This document shows positions 23,961 to 31,851 of a stretch of 36,078 nucleotides of DNA, one piece after another (position 1 is the first letter of the stretch; the number at the start of each line of letters is the position of its first letter). Made by a program: the position numbers and the translations under genes. The notes under the pieces are model-generated. The model was not told the DNA's origin and did not search any database. It saw only the letters and a program-made list of their open reading frames with translations. The stretch comes from Dyella sp. ASV24 (GTDB lineage Bacteria > Pseudomonadota > Gammaproteobacteria > Xanthomonadales > Rhodanobacteraceae). The stretch covers positions 1-36,078 of the forward strand of contig NZ_JAELTQ010000039.1 of the NCBI RefSeq assembly GCF_016428905.1. Reading direction: 5' to 3'.

Positions 23961-25676
23961 ATGTCCAAGCCCGATTTTTCCGCCCTACTGCGTCGAAGTG
24001 ACGTGTTCGGGCACCTCGGGGACGAGGCGCTGGCCGCACTGGTTCCTGAACTGCAATGGTTTTCCCTCCCCGGAGGTCGCACCCTGTTCAAGCAGGGCGA
24101 TCCGGCGGACGCGCTTTACTTCGTGCTCAGCGGCAGCCTGGGCGTGTTTGCCGGTCCCACCGAGTGGGTACGCCTGGTAGCGGCGGGCGACAGCATCGGG
24201 GAGATCGGGCTGATCACCGGCGAGTCGCGCCACCATACGGCGAGGGCGTTGCGCGACAGCGAACTGCTACGACTGGACTTGGCCGCGTACGAGGCGCTGA
24301 TCCAACGTCATCCCCAGGCCATGCTGGGTGTGGCGCGCGTCGCCATCGGCCGCCTGCAGGAGCGCATGCGAGGCGACGAAAGCCCCGGCATCGCACGCAC
24401 CTTCGCTCTGCTGCCGGCCAGTGCCGACGTACCCGCCCGCTCGCTGGCCATGCAGCTGGCCATGGAGCTGGAGCACTGGGGCACCTGCGTGGTGATCGAC
24501 GCCGAGCACGGAGCCGGACGGGGCAGCGATTGGTTTGCCGAGCGCGAAGCGCAGGCGCGCTTCGTCATCTATCTGGACAGCATGGGCGACAGCCTGTGGC
24601 GAGCGCGCTGCCTGCGGCAGGCCGACGTGTTGTTGTTGCCGACGCTCGCGGCGCAACCGTCGCGACCGTGGCCGGAAGCGATGCCGATGGATCCCTCGCG
24701 GGCCGGCCATCGCCCCCGTCACCTGATCCTGTTGCACCCCGGACGCCAACCGGCGCTGGGTGCAGCGAAGCGATGGCGCAGCGAGTTCAGTGGGGAGCTG
24801 CAGCATCACCATATCGGTGGCCGAACGGACATCGCGCGGCTGGCGCGCGTGATCAGCGGCAACGCTCGCGGACTCGTGCTGGCCGGCGGTGGCGCACGCG
24901 GCGTGGCACACCTGGGGGCGCTGCGTGCACTGTACGAAGCAGGCCACACATTTGACGCGGTGGGCGGCACGAGCATCGGCGCCATCATCGGCGCCAGCGT
25001 GGCGGCAGGATGGGAACTGGATACCACCATCGATACGCTGCGGCGCGCATTCGTGCAGGGCCGCCCTTTATCCGACTGGACGCTGCCCATCGTCGCGCTC
25101 ACACGCGGCCGCCGCGCGGCGCTGATGCTGCGTCGCGCCTTCGGCGCACTCGACATCGAAGATCTGACGCTGCCGTTCTTCTGCGTATCCACCTGCCTTT
25201 CCGGCGACGGCATGAAGGTGCATCGCGACGGCCCGTTGTGGTTGTGGCTGCGCGCATCGAGCGCGATTCCTGGCGTACTGCCGCCCGTGCTGCACCACGG
25301 CCGCGTATTCGTCGACGGCGCACTGGTCGACAATCTGCCTACCGATGTGATGGCGGATGACGGTCTATCGCACATCACCGCCATCGATATCCGCGCAGAG
25401 ATTTCCCTGCTCACTACTGCCGAGGAATTCGCCACGCCACCATGGTGGCAGTTGTTGCTGGGGCGGCAGGACATTCAGCGCCCCGGGCTGGTTTCCACCC
25501 TGGTGCGCGCCGCCATGGTCAACAGTGAGGGGCCGAGCGAGCATCGTCGCGAACGTGCCGATCTGTTGCTGACACCGCCACTGGAACACATCGGCATGCT
25601 CGACTGGAAGGACTGGGAGCGTGCGATAGAAGCGGGCTACCGCTACACCAAGAACGTGTTGGAGAGGCAGGGTTAA
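23961..25676 (+). CDS. Cyclic-nucleotide-binding/patatin phospholipase (NTE-like)
   Basis: The protein has 571 residues. An N-terminal cyclic-nucleotide-binding (CAP-like) domain at about residues 10-125 contains KQGDPADALYFVLSG and GEIGLITGESR. A middle region (about 130-310) resembles the corresponding part of NTE-type esterases (ALEHWGTCVVIDAE-like, then RQADVLLLP). The patatin domain follows, with LAGGGARGVAHLG, nucleophile Ser338 in GTSIG and Asp452 in FVDGALVDN. It thus looks like a lysophospholipase that could be gated by a small ligand. The CNB pocket carries GEIGL but lacks the classical arginine motif RTA in clear form (it reads HHTARAL), so cAMP binding is uncertain. The start at 23961 fits the family. 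Confidence 0.9.
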   Translation: MSKPDFSALLRRSDVFGHLGDEALAALVPELQWFSLPGGRTLFKQGDPADALYFVLSGSLGVFAGPTEWVRLVAAGDSIGEIGLITGESRHHTARALRDSELLRLDLAAYEALIQRHPQAMLGVARVAIGRLQERMRGDESPGIARTFALLPASADVPARSLAMQLAMELEHWGTCVVIDAEHGAGRGSDWFAEREAQARFVIYLDSMGDSLWRARCLRQADVLLLPTLAAQPSRPWPEAMPMDPSRAGHRPRHLILLHPGRQPALGAAKRWRSEFSGELQHHHIGGRTDIARLARVISGNARGLVLAGGGARGVAHLGALRALYEAGHTFDAVGGTSIGAIIGASVAAGWELDTTIDTLRRAFVQGRPLSDWTLPIVALTRGRRAALMLRRAFGALDIEDLTLPFFCVSTCLSGDGMKVHRDGPLWLWLRASSAIPGVLPPVLHHGRVFVDGALVDNLPTDVMADDGLSHITAIDIRAEISLLTTAEEFATPPWWQLLLGRQDIQRPGLVSTLVRAAMVNSEGPSEHRRERADLLLTPPLEHIGMLDWKDWERAIEAGYRYTKNVLERQG

Positions 25677-25721
25677 CCGAACCGCACGGCGCGACCGGTA
25701 GCAGCGAGGTACCATAGGCGC

Positions 25722-26258
25722 ATGGATCCTATACGCAAGTACAAGGGCATTTGGCCCACGCTGCACCAACGCGTCTATGTCGACCCCGCGTCTACCGTCA
25801 TCGGAGCCGTCGAGCTGTTCGACGACGTATCCATCTGGCCGGGTGCGGTGTTGCGCGGCGACGTCAACTTCATCCGTATCGGCGCGCGCACCAGCGTGCA
25901 GGACGGCGCGGTCGTGCACGTCACGCACGATGGCCCGTATACACCCGGCGGCCAGCCAACCATCATCGGCGAAGGCGTCACCATCGGCCATGGCGCGGTG
26001 ATCCACGCTTGCACCATCGAGGACTTCTGCCTGATCGGCATGCACGCCACCGTGCTCGATGGCGCAGTGGTGAAGAAGCACGGCTTCGTCGGCGCGGGTA
26101 GCGTGATCCCACCGGGCAAGGTGGTGGGCGAGGGCGAGTTGTGGTTGGGTAACCCGGCCAAGCTCGTACGCGTGCTTAGCGATCAGCAGATCGAACAGTT
26201 GCACTACTCGGCGGATCACTACGTACGCCTGAAAGACGAGTACCTTGCAGCACAATGA
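25722..26258 (+). CDS. Gamma-class carbonic anhydrase family protein (YrdA/PaaY-like)
   Basis: The 178-residue left-handed beta-helix (hexapeptide) protein has the family residues Arg45 and Asp47 (LRGDVN), Gln60-Asp61 (VQDGAVVH) and the metal ligands His66, His90 and His95 (HVTHDG, GHGAVIH). It is trimeric by family. Many members are inactive or are thioesterases, so carbonic anhydrase activity is not certain. A four-base ATGA overlap couples it to the following phosphatase-like gene, and the patatin gene is 45 bases upstream on the same strand. Confidence 0.93.
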   Translation: MDPIRKYKGIWPTLHQRVYVDPASTVIGAVELFDDVSIWPGAVLRGDVNFIRIGARTSVQDGAVVHVTHDGPYTPGGQPTIIGEGVTIGHGAVIHACTIEDFCLIGMHATVLDGAVVKKHGFVGAGSVIPPGKVVGEGELWLGNPAKLVRVLSDQQIEQLHYSADHYVRLKDEYLAAQ

Positions 26259-26587
26259 CAGCGCCACGACGTGTGCTGTTCCTGTGCAGCCGCCATCGGC
26301 TGCGCAGCCCCACGGCGGCCTTGGTATTCGGCGAGTGGGACCACTTGCAGGTTGACTCGGCGGGTTTGGCGGACGATGCGGAAACACCGCTTTCCGCAGA
26401 TCAGCTCGACGAAGCCGAGCTGATCGTGGTGATGGAGGCCTCACATCGGCGACGCTTGCAGGCGCGGCATGGCCCGCGACTGCACGGCAAGCGCATCGTG
26501 TGTCTGGACATTCCCGATCGCTACGACTTCATGCAGCCCGAACTGGTCGAGCTGCTGTTGAAGAAAGCAGGCCCCTTACTGCGCTAA
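26255..26587 (+). CDS. Small low-molecular-weight protein-tyrosine-phosphatase-like protein
   Basis: The 110-residue protein has the phosphatase P-loop Cys11-x5-Arg17 (LFLCSRHRLRSPTA) and a late IPDRY motif (CLDIPDRYDF) in place of the classical DPY-type general-acid loop. It is shorter than typical low-molecular-weight phosphatases (about 150) and belongs to the short 'phosphotyrosine protein phosphatase family' seen in many proteobacteria. It starts inside the stop of the gamma-carbonic-anhydrase gene, so the two are coupled. It ends 14 bases from the convergent next gene. The substrate is unknown. Confidence 0.87.
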   Translation: MTAPRRVLFLCSRHRLRSPTAALVFGEWDHLQVDSAGLADDAETPLSADQLDEAELIVVMEASHRRRLQARHGPRLHGKRIVCLDIPDRYDFMQPELVELLLKKAGPLLR

Positions 26588-26601
26588 GAGTCCGTTGACG
26601 A

Positions 26602-27153
26602 TTACGGCATCGAACCGTTGCCGGCCGACTGCTGCTGCGCCTGCATTGCGGCGGCACGCGCTTCGTCCTGACGGGTCTGGATCTGACGCTGCGCATCCAG
26701 CTTGCCGCCCAACAACGAGAGTATGTAGTTGGTGCTGTCGAACTCGCGAAGCAGCGACAGTTCGCGCTGGGCTTCGTCCAGGCTGTTGTCGTTGATCGCG
26801 CGCTCTACGTCGGCCGAGGCCGTAGGGAAGGTTTCATGCAGCGCGTCCAGCGCCGATTTGTTCTGCGGATCGAGCTGCAACACGCTGAGGTAGAACTCAT
26901 ACGCGTTGCTGCCGGCCGGCGCGACGAGGCGCTTCTCGGCCACAGCGGTCTTGGCGAGGTCAAGCAGGATGCCCACGCCGTTGTCGTCCGCGCCTGCCGC
27001 GGACGATGCGCCGGCCACGCCGGTACTGCCTGTGCCACTCGATGCCGACCCCGTCGACCAGAACCAGATGCCGCCGCCAATAACCAAGAGCACGATCAGC
27101 GAAACGACAGCGAGCACGCGAGGGCGTGCTGCAAGGGAAGCGAAACGAGACAT
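26602..27153 (-). CDS. Single-pass membrane protein, paralogue of the TonB-like protein
   Basis: The 183-residue protein has an N-terminal membrane helix (about 13-31), a Ser/Gly/Ala-rich linker and a helical domain with RLVAPAGSNAYEFYLSVLQ. It ends in a Gln/Ala-rich tail. The helical domain matches residues about 66-160 of the TonB-like protein (27647-28669), which reads RLLAPAGNNAFELYLAVLQ at the same point, so the two genes are paralogues. This copy lacks the Pro-rich linker and TonB C-terminal domain. Its likely location is anchored in the inner membrane facing the periplasm. Function is unknown. Confidence 0.78.
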   Translation of the reverse strand: MSRFASLAARPRVLAVVSLIVLLVIGGGIWFWSTGSASSGTGSTGVAGASSAAGADDNGVGILLDLAKTAVAEKRLVAPAGSNAYEFYLSVLQLDPQNKSALDALHETFPTASADVERAINDNSLDEAQRELSLLREFDSTNYILSLLGGKLDAQRQIQTRQDEARAAAMQAQQQSAGNGSMP

Positions 27154-27297
27154 GGCACCGCTGCATGGTGTTACCCGCGCTCAAGCGCACCTGCCCCTCA
27201 GGCGTCCCGGCGGAAGCCTGTCACATTAGTGATACATCATGTCAGCGATGTGACTCGCCCACCTTGCAAACGCATGGACGACAACGTCATCGACAGC

Positions 27298-27588
27298 TCA
27301 GCTGAAGTGCCCGCCAGTGATGCGACCGTCCTTGTCGAGCTCCGCGTAATAGCGGCTGTTGTTGGAGCGGTACTCCATCGTGCTCACCGTACCCGGCAAC
27401 ATCAGCTGCACGTCAGGATAGGTGACGCGGAACTGGTCGGGCGTCGGGCGCGTGGCGATGAAAGCCTCGAACGCCTTCATGTCGGTAACGTAGCCATGCA
27501 CCGGTGTGGGCATGGCGGGTGTCGATGCCTGGCATCCACCCAGGACAACGGCAACGGCGAGAACGGCAGGGGCGATGAAGCGCTGCAT
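27298..27588 (-). CDS. Small lipoprotein
   Basis: The 96-residue protein starts MQRFIAPAVLAVAVVLGGC, with a lipobox (LGGC) whose Cys19 would be lipidated. The start at 27588 has AGGAG eight bases upstream; a much longer in-frame extension has no support. The mature part is short and contains YVTDMKAFEAFIATRP and ends YAELDKDGRITGGHFS. It sits between the two paralogous membrane-protein genes on the same strand. No family is recognised; a role in the same envelope complex is a guess from position. Confidence 0.75.
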   Translation of the reverse strand: MQRFIAPAVLAVAVVLGGCQASTPAMPTPVHGYVTDMKAFEAFIATRPTPDQFRVTYPDVQLMLPGTVSTMEYRSNNSRYYAELDKDGRITGGHFS

Positions 27589-27646
27589 GGCGTGACTCCT
27601 TGATAGGCCACGTACGATTATGCGCTTTCGTGCCTGAGTGACGGCT

Positions 27647-28669
27647 TCACAAACGGAATTCGATGCGCTGACGCACCTGCGCGGCCACCGGCTTGCCGTC
27701 TTGCGTGCCCGGCGCGAACTGCCAGCGCGACACGGCACTAAGCGCCGCGCGATCAAACACGTACTTGGGGTCGGCATCCGTCACGCTGGCACTGGTGACG
27801 CTGCCATCGGGTTGGACCATGAAGGTCACGTCCACCCAGCCTTGGCGACGCGTGCGCTTGGCATCCGGTGGATACGCAGGCTCGACGCGGTGTGTCAGCA
27901 CCGGGGCACTCCCGCCCGTAGCATCGGCTATGGCCGGAGGGCGGACATGCACTGCCGATGCTGGCGCAGCTTCCACCGGCGTGGACGGGACATGCAGTGA
28001 CGCCATGGTCTGTGCGGAAGATGCTGGCGCATTGGTGGGCCTGGCCGTCATTGTGACGGGTGCGGGTGCCGGTGGGGGAGCAGCCACGGCCACCGGAGCG
28101 ACCGTTCGCGTAGGTGGCGGCGTTACCGGCTCGCGGCGGTTGGCCTGCTGCTGCGCCTGTTGGGCCTGTTGGGCTTGCTGCGCCGCCGTGGTGCGCTGTG
28201 CCTGCAGTTTGGACTGCAGCAAAGTGAGCGTGTAATTGTGCGGATCAGCGCGCGTCAGCAAATCGATTTCGCGCTGCGCTTCAACCGCGTCACCTGCATC
28301 GATGGTCTGCTCGGCGGCGTTGGCCGCAAACGGAAAGACTTCGCGCAAGGCGTCCTGCGCCACACGGTTTCCCGGCTCACGCTGGAGCACTGCCAGATAG
28401 AGCTCAAACGCATTGTTGCCAGCGGGAGCCAACAGGCGCTGGGCCGTCATGGCATCGCGCGCACGCTGCAGCAGTTCATCGGTGCCCAGCATCGTGTGCG
28501 CAATCGGACCGGAGGCCGCCACAACATCGTTCGTCGGCTGCTCGGGGGCATTGCCGTGCCTGATCTGCCAGTAGATCACCCCACCGGCGGCGGTGATCAG
28601 CGTAATGAGGATCGGCAGACTGTAGCGAACGACACCCTGGGCACGACGACGCGACGAAGCGGAAGACAT
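27647..28669 (-). CDS. TonB-family energy-transducer-like protein with helical repeat domain
   Basis: The 340-residue protein has one N-terminal membrane helix (about 16-36) and a helical domain (about 65-160) holding LLAPAGNNAFELYLAVLQ. A Gln/Ala-rich stretch of QQA repeats, a long Pro/Ala/Val linker (about 176-255) and a TonB C-terminal domain (about 260-340) follow. The last domain shows VEPAYPPDAKRTRRQGWVDV and SRWQFAPG. Classical TonB passes proton-motive energy to outer-membrane transporters. The helical domain before the linker is not part of classical TonB and may bind another partner. The ExbB/ExbD genes are not in this window. The PNGase A-like gene lies upstream on the same strand. 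Confidence 0.88.
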   Translation of the reverse strand: MSSASSRRRAQGVVRYSLPILITLITAAGGVIYWQIRHGNAPEQPTNDVVAASGPIAHTMLGTDELLQRARDAMTAQRLLAPAGNNAFELYLAVLQREPGNRVAQDALREVFPFAANAAEQTIDAGDAVEAQREIDLLTRADPHNYTLTLLQSKLQAQRTTAAQQAQQAQQAQQQANRREPVTPPPTRTVAPVAVAAPPPAPAPVTMTARPTNAPASSAQTMASLHVPSTPVEAAPASAVHVRPPAIADATGGSAPVLTHRVEPAYPPDAKRTRRQGWVDVTFMVQPDGSVTSASVTDADPKYVFDRAALSAVSRWQFAPGTQDGKPVAAQVRQRIEFRL

Positions 28670-28684
28670 GGAGTCACACAGACA

Positions 28685-28713
28685 ATCAAAGCCGGCGCGC
28701 CGGCAAGGCGCGC
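28685..28713 (-). terminator. Probable terminator of the PNGase A-like gene
   Basis: On the minus strand the stem GCGCGCC/GGCGCGC with a 5-base loop (28695-28713) overlaps a 14-bp palindrome GCCGGCGCGCCGGC (28691-28704). It is followed by TTTGATTGT. It lies about 90 bases past the stop at 28805 and would separate this gene from the TonB-like gene. Confidence 0.5.
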
Positions 28714-28804
28714 AAGCTTAGGGATCACATATTGCGGGGATGTTGCTCCGCGTCACGAAGCGAAAGCCGACCCACGCACACGGCGCGAGTCGGCAAGGCT
28801 GGCG

Positions 28805-30571
28805 TCAGCGACCCGGCAACAGACTGCTGTCGGGTGACCCGTCGGGATGTGCAAACCACGACACGCGGTTGACTCCGTCTGGGCAACCCTTGCCCGTATC
28901 GTAGCCTGTCACCGCGCCGGTCTGGGTGACGAGTGATGCGCGATAGCAGCTACCCAGCGTGTCGCGGAAAGCAAATGCTTGCGAACTCTGCTGGCCGCTG
29001 TGCCCGGTCACGTTGCCACCGGCGTCTATGGCAAGCGCGTCGGTTGAATGGACGCTGTTGTCGACATCGGCTCCATACACGGTCAGGCCCAGCAGGCGCA
29101 ATTCGTCACGCTGACGATACCCCTGGTGCACGGTGGACGCCGCGCTCGAGCTGCCGTCACTCGCCAACTGGTGGTTGTAGTCGAGCGAGAACGGGTAGTC
29201 GAAATGCTCATGCCGTTCCGCCGTCAGGAAATTGCCAAGACGGCTCTGGCTTGAGCTCTCCGACCATGTGCGCTGCCAGGTCTGCTGGCGGTAGGTGCTG
29301 CTGTTGATGGTGAAGGTCTGCTTGTCATCGAACCCCGTGTTCTGCGTCACCGTGCTGGTGATGCGGCCATGCGAGGTGTTGGCATAGCCTTCGATGACGA
29401 AGCGGCGATCGAGCTTCGTCGTGATGGCTCCCGAGATATCGCCGTTGCTCGCCGTCGCCAACGTGCTGCCGATGGCTGGTGTCGGCGCCTGTCCCGTCAA
29501 CGTGTTGCGTGTGATCTTGCCGGTCACCCGAGTGGCGTGGGAATCGCGGTAGACCAGCAGCGTGGCGGCAGCGGCGAAGTAGCTATTCGCACCCGCCACC
29601 TGCACGGCTACTTCATGCGGGTTGCCGTCGCTGAGCTGGCCGGCGAACGGCGTGAGATCCACGCGATACGGCAGGAAGTTCAGCGTCTGCACGCCCGGGG
29701 TCGGTCGCCACAGGTAAGGATCGATACCGCCGGTATAGACCCACGGATACACCGGAGCCACGCCGGCCGGTGTGCCGTCGATACTGATCTCCGCCTCACG
29801 GAAGTTGCCGCCGCCACATTCGTTGGTTTCCGTGGCATAGGCATCGGGCACGCAGGTGTACCAAAACTCGTCGTTGCTCTGGCTCTGAGTGAACACATCC
29901 AGATAAGCGCGCTCCACGTTGGTAGGCAAGGTGAGCGTTCGTGCCAGCTTGTCGCTCGACGTGTTGAGCGACACCGGGCTGCCCACGGGATCGCTACCGA
30001 GCGAGTACACCGCATCCGGTGCGGTAGCGGCGCGCGCACCTGCCGATGCTGGATAGAACAGCAGACGCGCCGTGCCATGAATCACGCCGGTGTAGGTGCT
30101 GTTTACCAGGTTGTCGATGATCGCCTGCCCCTGACCCGCATTGCGCAGCAGTGCCGAGTAGTCGGTGAGATCGCGCTCGATGTGCCACGCCGGCGACACG
30201 GCGGCCGAAGGCTCCTGCGTAGTGCCGAAGTAGAGGTTGACGCCAGCCAGCCAAAGCGACGCCGTGCGGTCGTACTGACGACCAGCGGTGACAGAGAAGT
30301 CCCCCTCCAGCACCACCTTCGCCCACGCACCGGTGCACGAGGCAGGGGGCGTGTAGCTATAGGGACGGGTACTGAAATCGTCGAACGTCACGTTGGTGAA
30401 CAAGGTCACCACGCAAGGCTGGCCCGGCGGACGCGGCACGGTCGGATCGGCCGTCGCGACATTGGTGGACCCCACGACCGGATCGGCAACAGCTCGTACA
30501 GCAAAGCCGCCAGCTAGTGTCGCCGCCAGCACACCCACCGCCAGATGGCGAACGAAAGCCCCAGACACCAT
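28805..30571 (-). CDS. Secreted peptide:N-glycosidase A (PNGase A)-like protein
   Basis: The 588-residue protein has a signal peptide (about 1-29, ending VRAVA). It matches the PNGase A family (Pfam PNGaseA) known from almond and fungi: NDEFWY at 233-238, then a FREAEISIDG motif and YTGGIDPYLWRP, followed by YRVDLTPFAG. Family members release N-glycans from glycopeptides at the Asn link. A C-terminal part of about 200 residues (from RVTGKITRN) is beta-rich. The start at 30571 is preferred because GGGGAG lies eight bases upstream and it begins the signal peptide; an upstream frame adds 64 unsupported residues. Activity is predicted, not shown. Confidence 0.85.
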   Translation of the reverse strand: MVSGAFVRHLAVGVLAATLAGGFAVRAVADPVVGSTNVATADPTVPRPPGQPCVVTLFTNVTFDDFSTRPYSYTPPASCTGAWAKVVLEGDFSVTAGRQYDRTASLWLAGVNLYFGTTQEPSAAVSPAWHIERDLTDYSALLRNAGQGQAIIDNLVNSTYTGVIHGTARLLFYPASAGARAATAPDAVYSLGSDPVGSPVSLNTSSDKLARTLTLPTNVERAYLDVFTQSQSNDEFWYTCVPDAYATETNECGGGNFREAEISIDGTPAGVAPVYPWVYTGGIDPYLWRPTPGVQTLNFLPYRVDLTPFAGQLSDGNPHEVAVQVAGANSYFAAAATLLVYRDSHATRVTGKITRNTLTGQAPTPAIGSTLATASNGDISGAITTKLDRRFVIEGYANTSHGRITSTVTQNTGFDDKQTFTINSSTYRQQTWQRTWSESSSQSRLGNFLTAERHEHFDYPFSLDYNHQLASDGSSSAASTVHQGYRQRDELRLLGLTVYGADVDNSVHSTDALAIDAGGNVTGHSGQQSSQAFAFRDTLGSCYRASLVTQTGAVTGYDTGKGCPDGVNRVSWFAHPDGSPDSSLLPGR

Positions 30572-30912
30572 GACGTTCTCTCCCCGTAATGTGCCCCCTG
30601 CGCCGGGCAAACTAGCACGTTCGCGGCTCATGTAGACGTCCAGACGGCCGGGCATTGCGGCTTGATGATCGAGACGTGAAGGAATCGTCAGTTCAGAAGT
30701 GCTCTTGCACTCATCGAGATCGGCCGATGGCATGTAGACATCGTCAAGGCGTCGATTGCACAAGAGGTTGACGGAACCTATGTGTTAATCCGCTGCTACG
30801 GACCGTAGTGCGTCGTGTTTCGACGTCGTGTTCGTTTACGTCGCCGATGATGCGCGTGCTCGTTGCGCACGGATGCTTGGGGTGGTCAGCACCTTTTGCC
30901 GGGGACAAGCCT
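30572..30912. other. 341-bp divergent control region of the PNGase A-like and barrel genes
   Basis: No gene is supported. It contains a pair of direct 12-base repeats (see 30629-30742), a GTGC/GCAC short inverted repeat and a possible rightward promoter. The latter is TTGCAC (30756-30761), a 17-base spacer and TATGTG (30779-30784), which is a weak match. Its start would leave a leader of about 120 bases before the beta-barrel gene. Confidence 0.55.
30629..30742. repeat. Pair of 12-base direct repeats upstream of the PNGase A-like gene
   Basis: CATGTAGACGTC (30629-30640) and CATGTAGACATC (30731-30742) differ at one base and lie 102 bases apart in the divergent region. They could be binding sites of a regulator, or chance. 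No further copy was noticed in the window. Confidence 0.4.
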
Positions 30913-31824
30913 ATGTGCACGTGGTGGCGTATCGCCGCGACGGCGTCGTCGGTCGCGTTGACGTGGCCGGGCCTGACATTCGCACAACAAGACGACATTC
31001 GCCGCCAGACGGACGTCACTCGCGATGAAACCTATGCGGGTTCTCGCGCCATGACTCCATCGGAGGACGATTCATGGTGGTTCGCACAGGCCGGGCCAGG
31101 TCATGACGGCTGGCAGCCTGTCCACACCGCGCAGCTCGGATGGCCCGGTTTCGGCACGACTGCGCTAGCTCACCCGTGGGGCGCCTTGCAGGGAAGATGG
31201 CGTTTCGCCTCGCTCATCGATCAAACATATGCCGTGGAGCGCAGCGTCCCGGTCACTGATGGGCGTTATGGACCGCAGACGTCCATGGCCGCGGAAACCA
31301 CTGTCGTCCCTGTCGCGGCCAGCTATCGCATCAGTTCGGCCTACCGGATTGCCTTTTCATGGGGTGTCATCTCGCCCACGGTACGCTACGGAGCTAATGC
31401 CTCCGGCGTGTGGGCCATGAAACCCAAAGTGGCCTATACGAGGGAGTTGTCAGCGGAGAATGTTGACTCGTCCACGATCGTGGCGGTGGGTACGTTCTCG
31501 CGAGAGGCGGTGGCGAACTACCAGAACGGTGCCGTCGGCCGGGTCGAGGCACTCGTCATGCGACACACCATGGACGGCTGGGGCTTCGGCGGCGTCGCCG
31601 CCGCCATCCAGCCATACAACACGATGTCCACGTCATTGGCTGGACGCCCGCCCAACACGGCGGACAGCGGCGGCTATGCCCTTGGGGTGGGCCCGCAACT
31701 CAATTGGAGCACGCGGTGGATGGGCAGCGGCGTGGAGTTCCAGTACCGCTGGATCCATGAGTTCCGCGCGCCGAACGGTCACACCGATCAACCGATGCTG
31801 TTATCCGCCACGTTGCATCTCTGA
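30913..31824 (+). CDS. Outer-membrane beta-barrel protein, 'phenol MetA degradation' transporter family
   Basis: The 303-residue protein has a signal peptide (MCTWWRIAATASSVAL through the Ala before QQ). The body is amphipathic strands with frequent Gly and aromatic residues (YRISSAYRIAFSWGV, PQLNWSTRW, VEFQYRWIHEF) and ends in Leu after alternating residues, as outer-membrane barrels do. It resembles the MetA-pathway/transporter barrel family, which lacks a defined substrate. The start at 30913 follows GGGGA and begins the signal peptide; a GTG-started longer frame is less likely. It is divergent from the PNGase A-like gene and convergent with aroE. Confidence 0.78.
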   Translation: MCTWWRIAATASSVALTWPGLTFAQQDDIRRQTDVTRDETYAGSRAMTPSEDDSWWFAQAGPGHDGWQPVHTAQLGWPGFGTTALAHPWGALQGRWRFASLIDQTYAVERSVPVTDGRYGPQTSMAAETTVVPVAASYRISSAYRIAFSWGVISPTVRYGANASGVWAMKPKVAYTRELSAENVDSSTIVAVGTFSREAVANYQNGAVGRVEALVMRHTMDGWGFGGVAAAIQPYNTMSTSLAGRPPNTADSGGYALGVGPQLNWSTRWMGSGVEFQYRWIHEFRAPNGHTDQPMLLSATLHL

Positions 31825-31825
31825 A

Positions 31826-31845
31826 TCACCGCCGTATCGGCGTGA
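31826..31845. terminator. Hairpin between convergent barrel gene and aroE
   Basis: TCA/TGA and CGCCG/CGGCG pair around a TAT loop with one bulged base, inside the 27-base gap. It is a short stem without a T-run, so only a candidate. Confidence 0.35.
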
Positions 31846-31851
31846 CACCAC

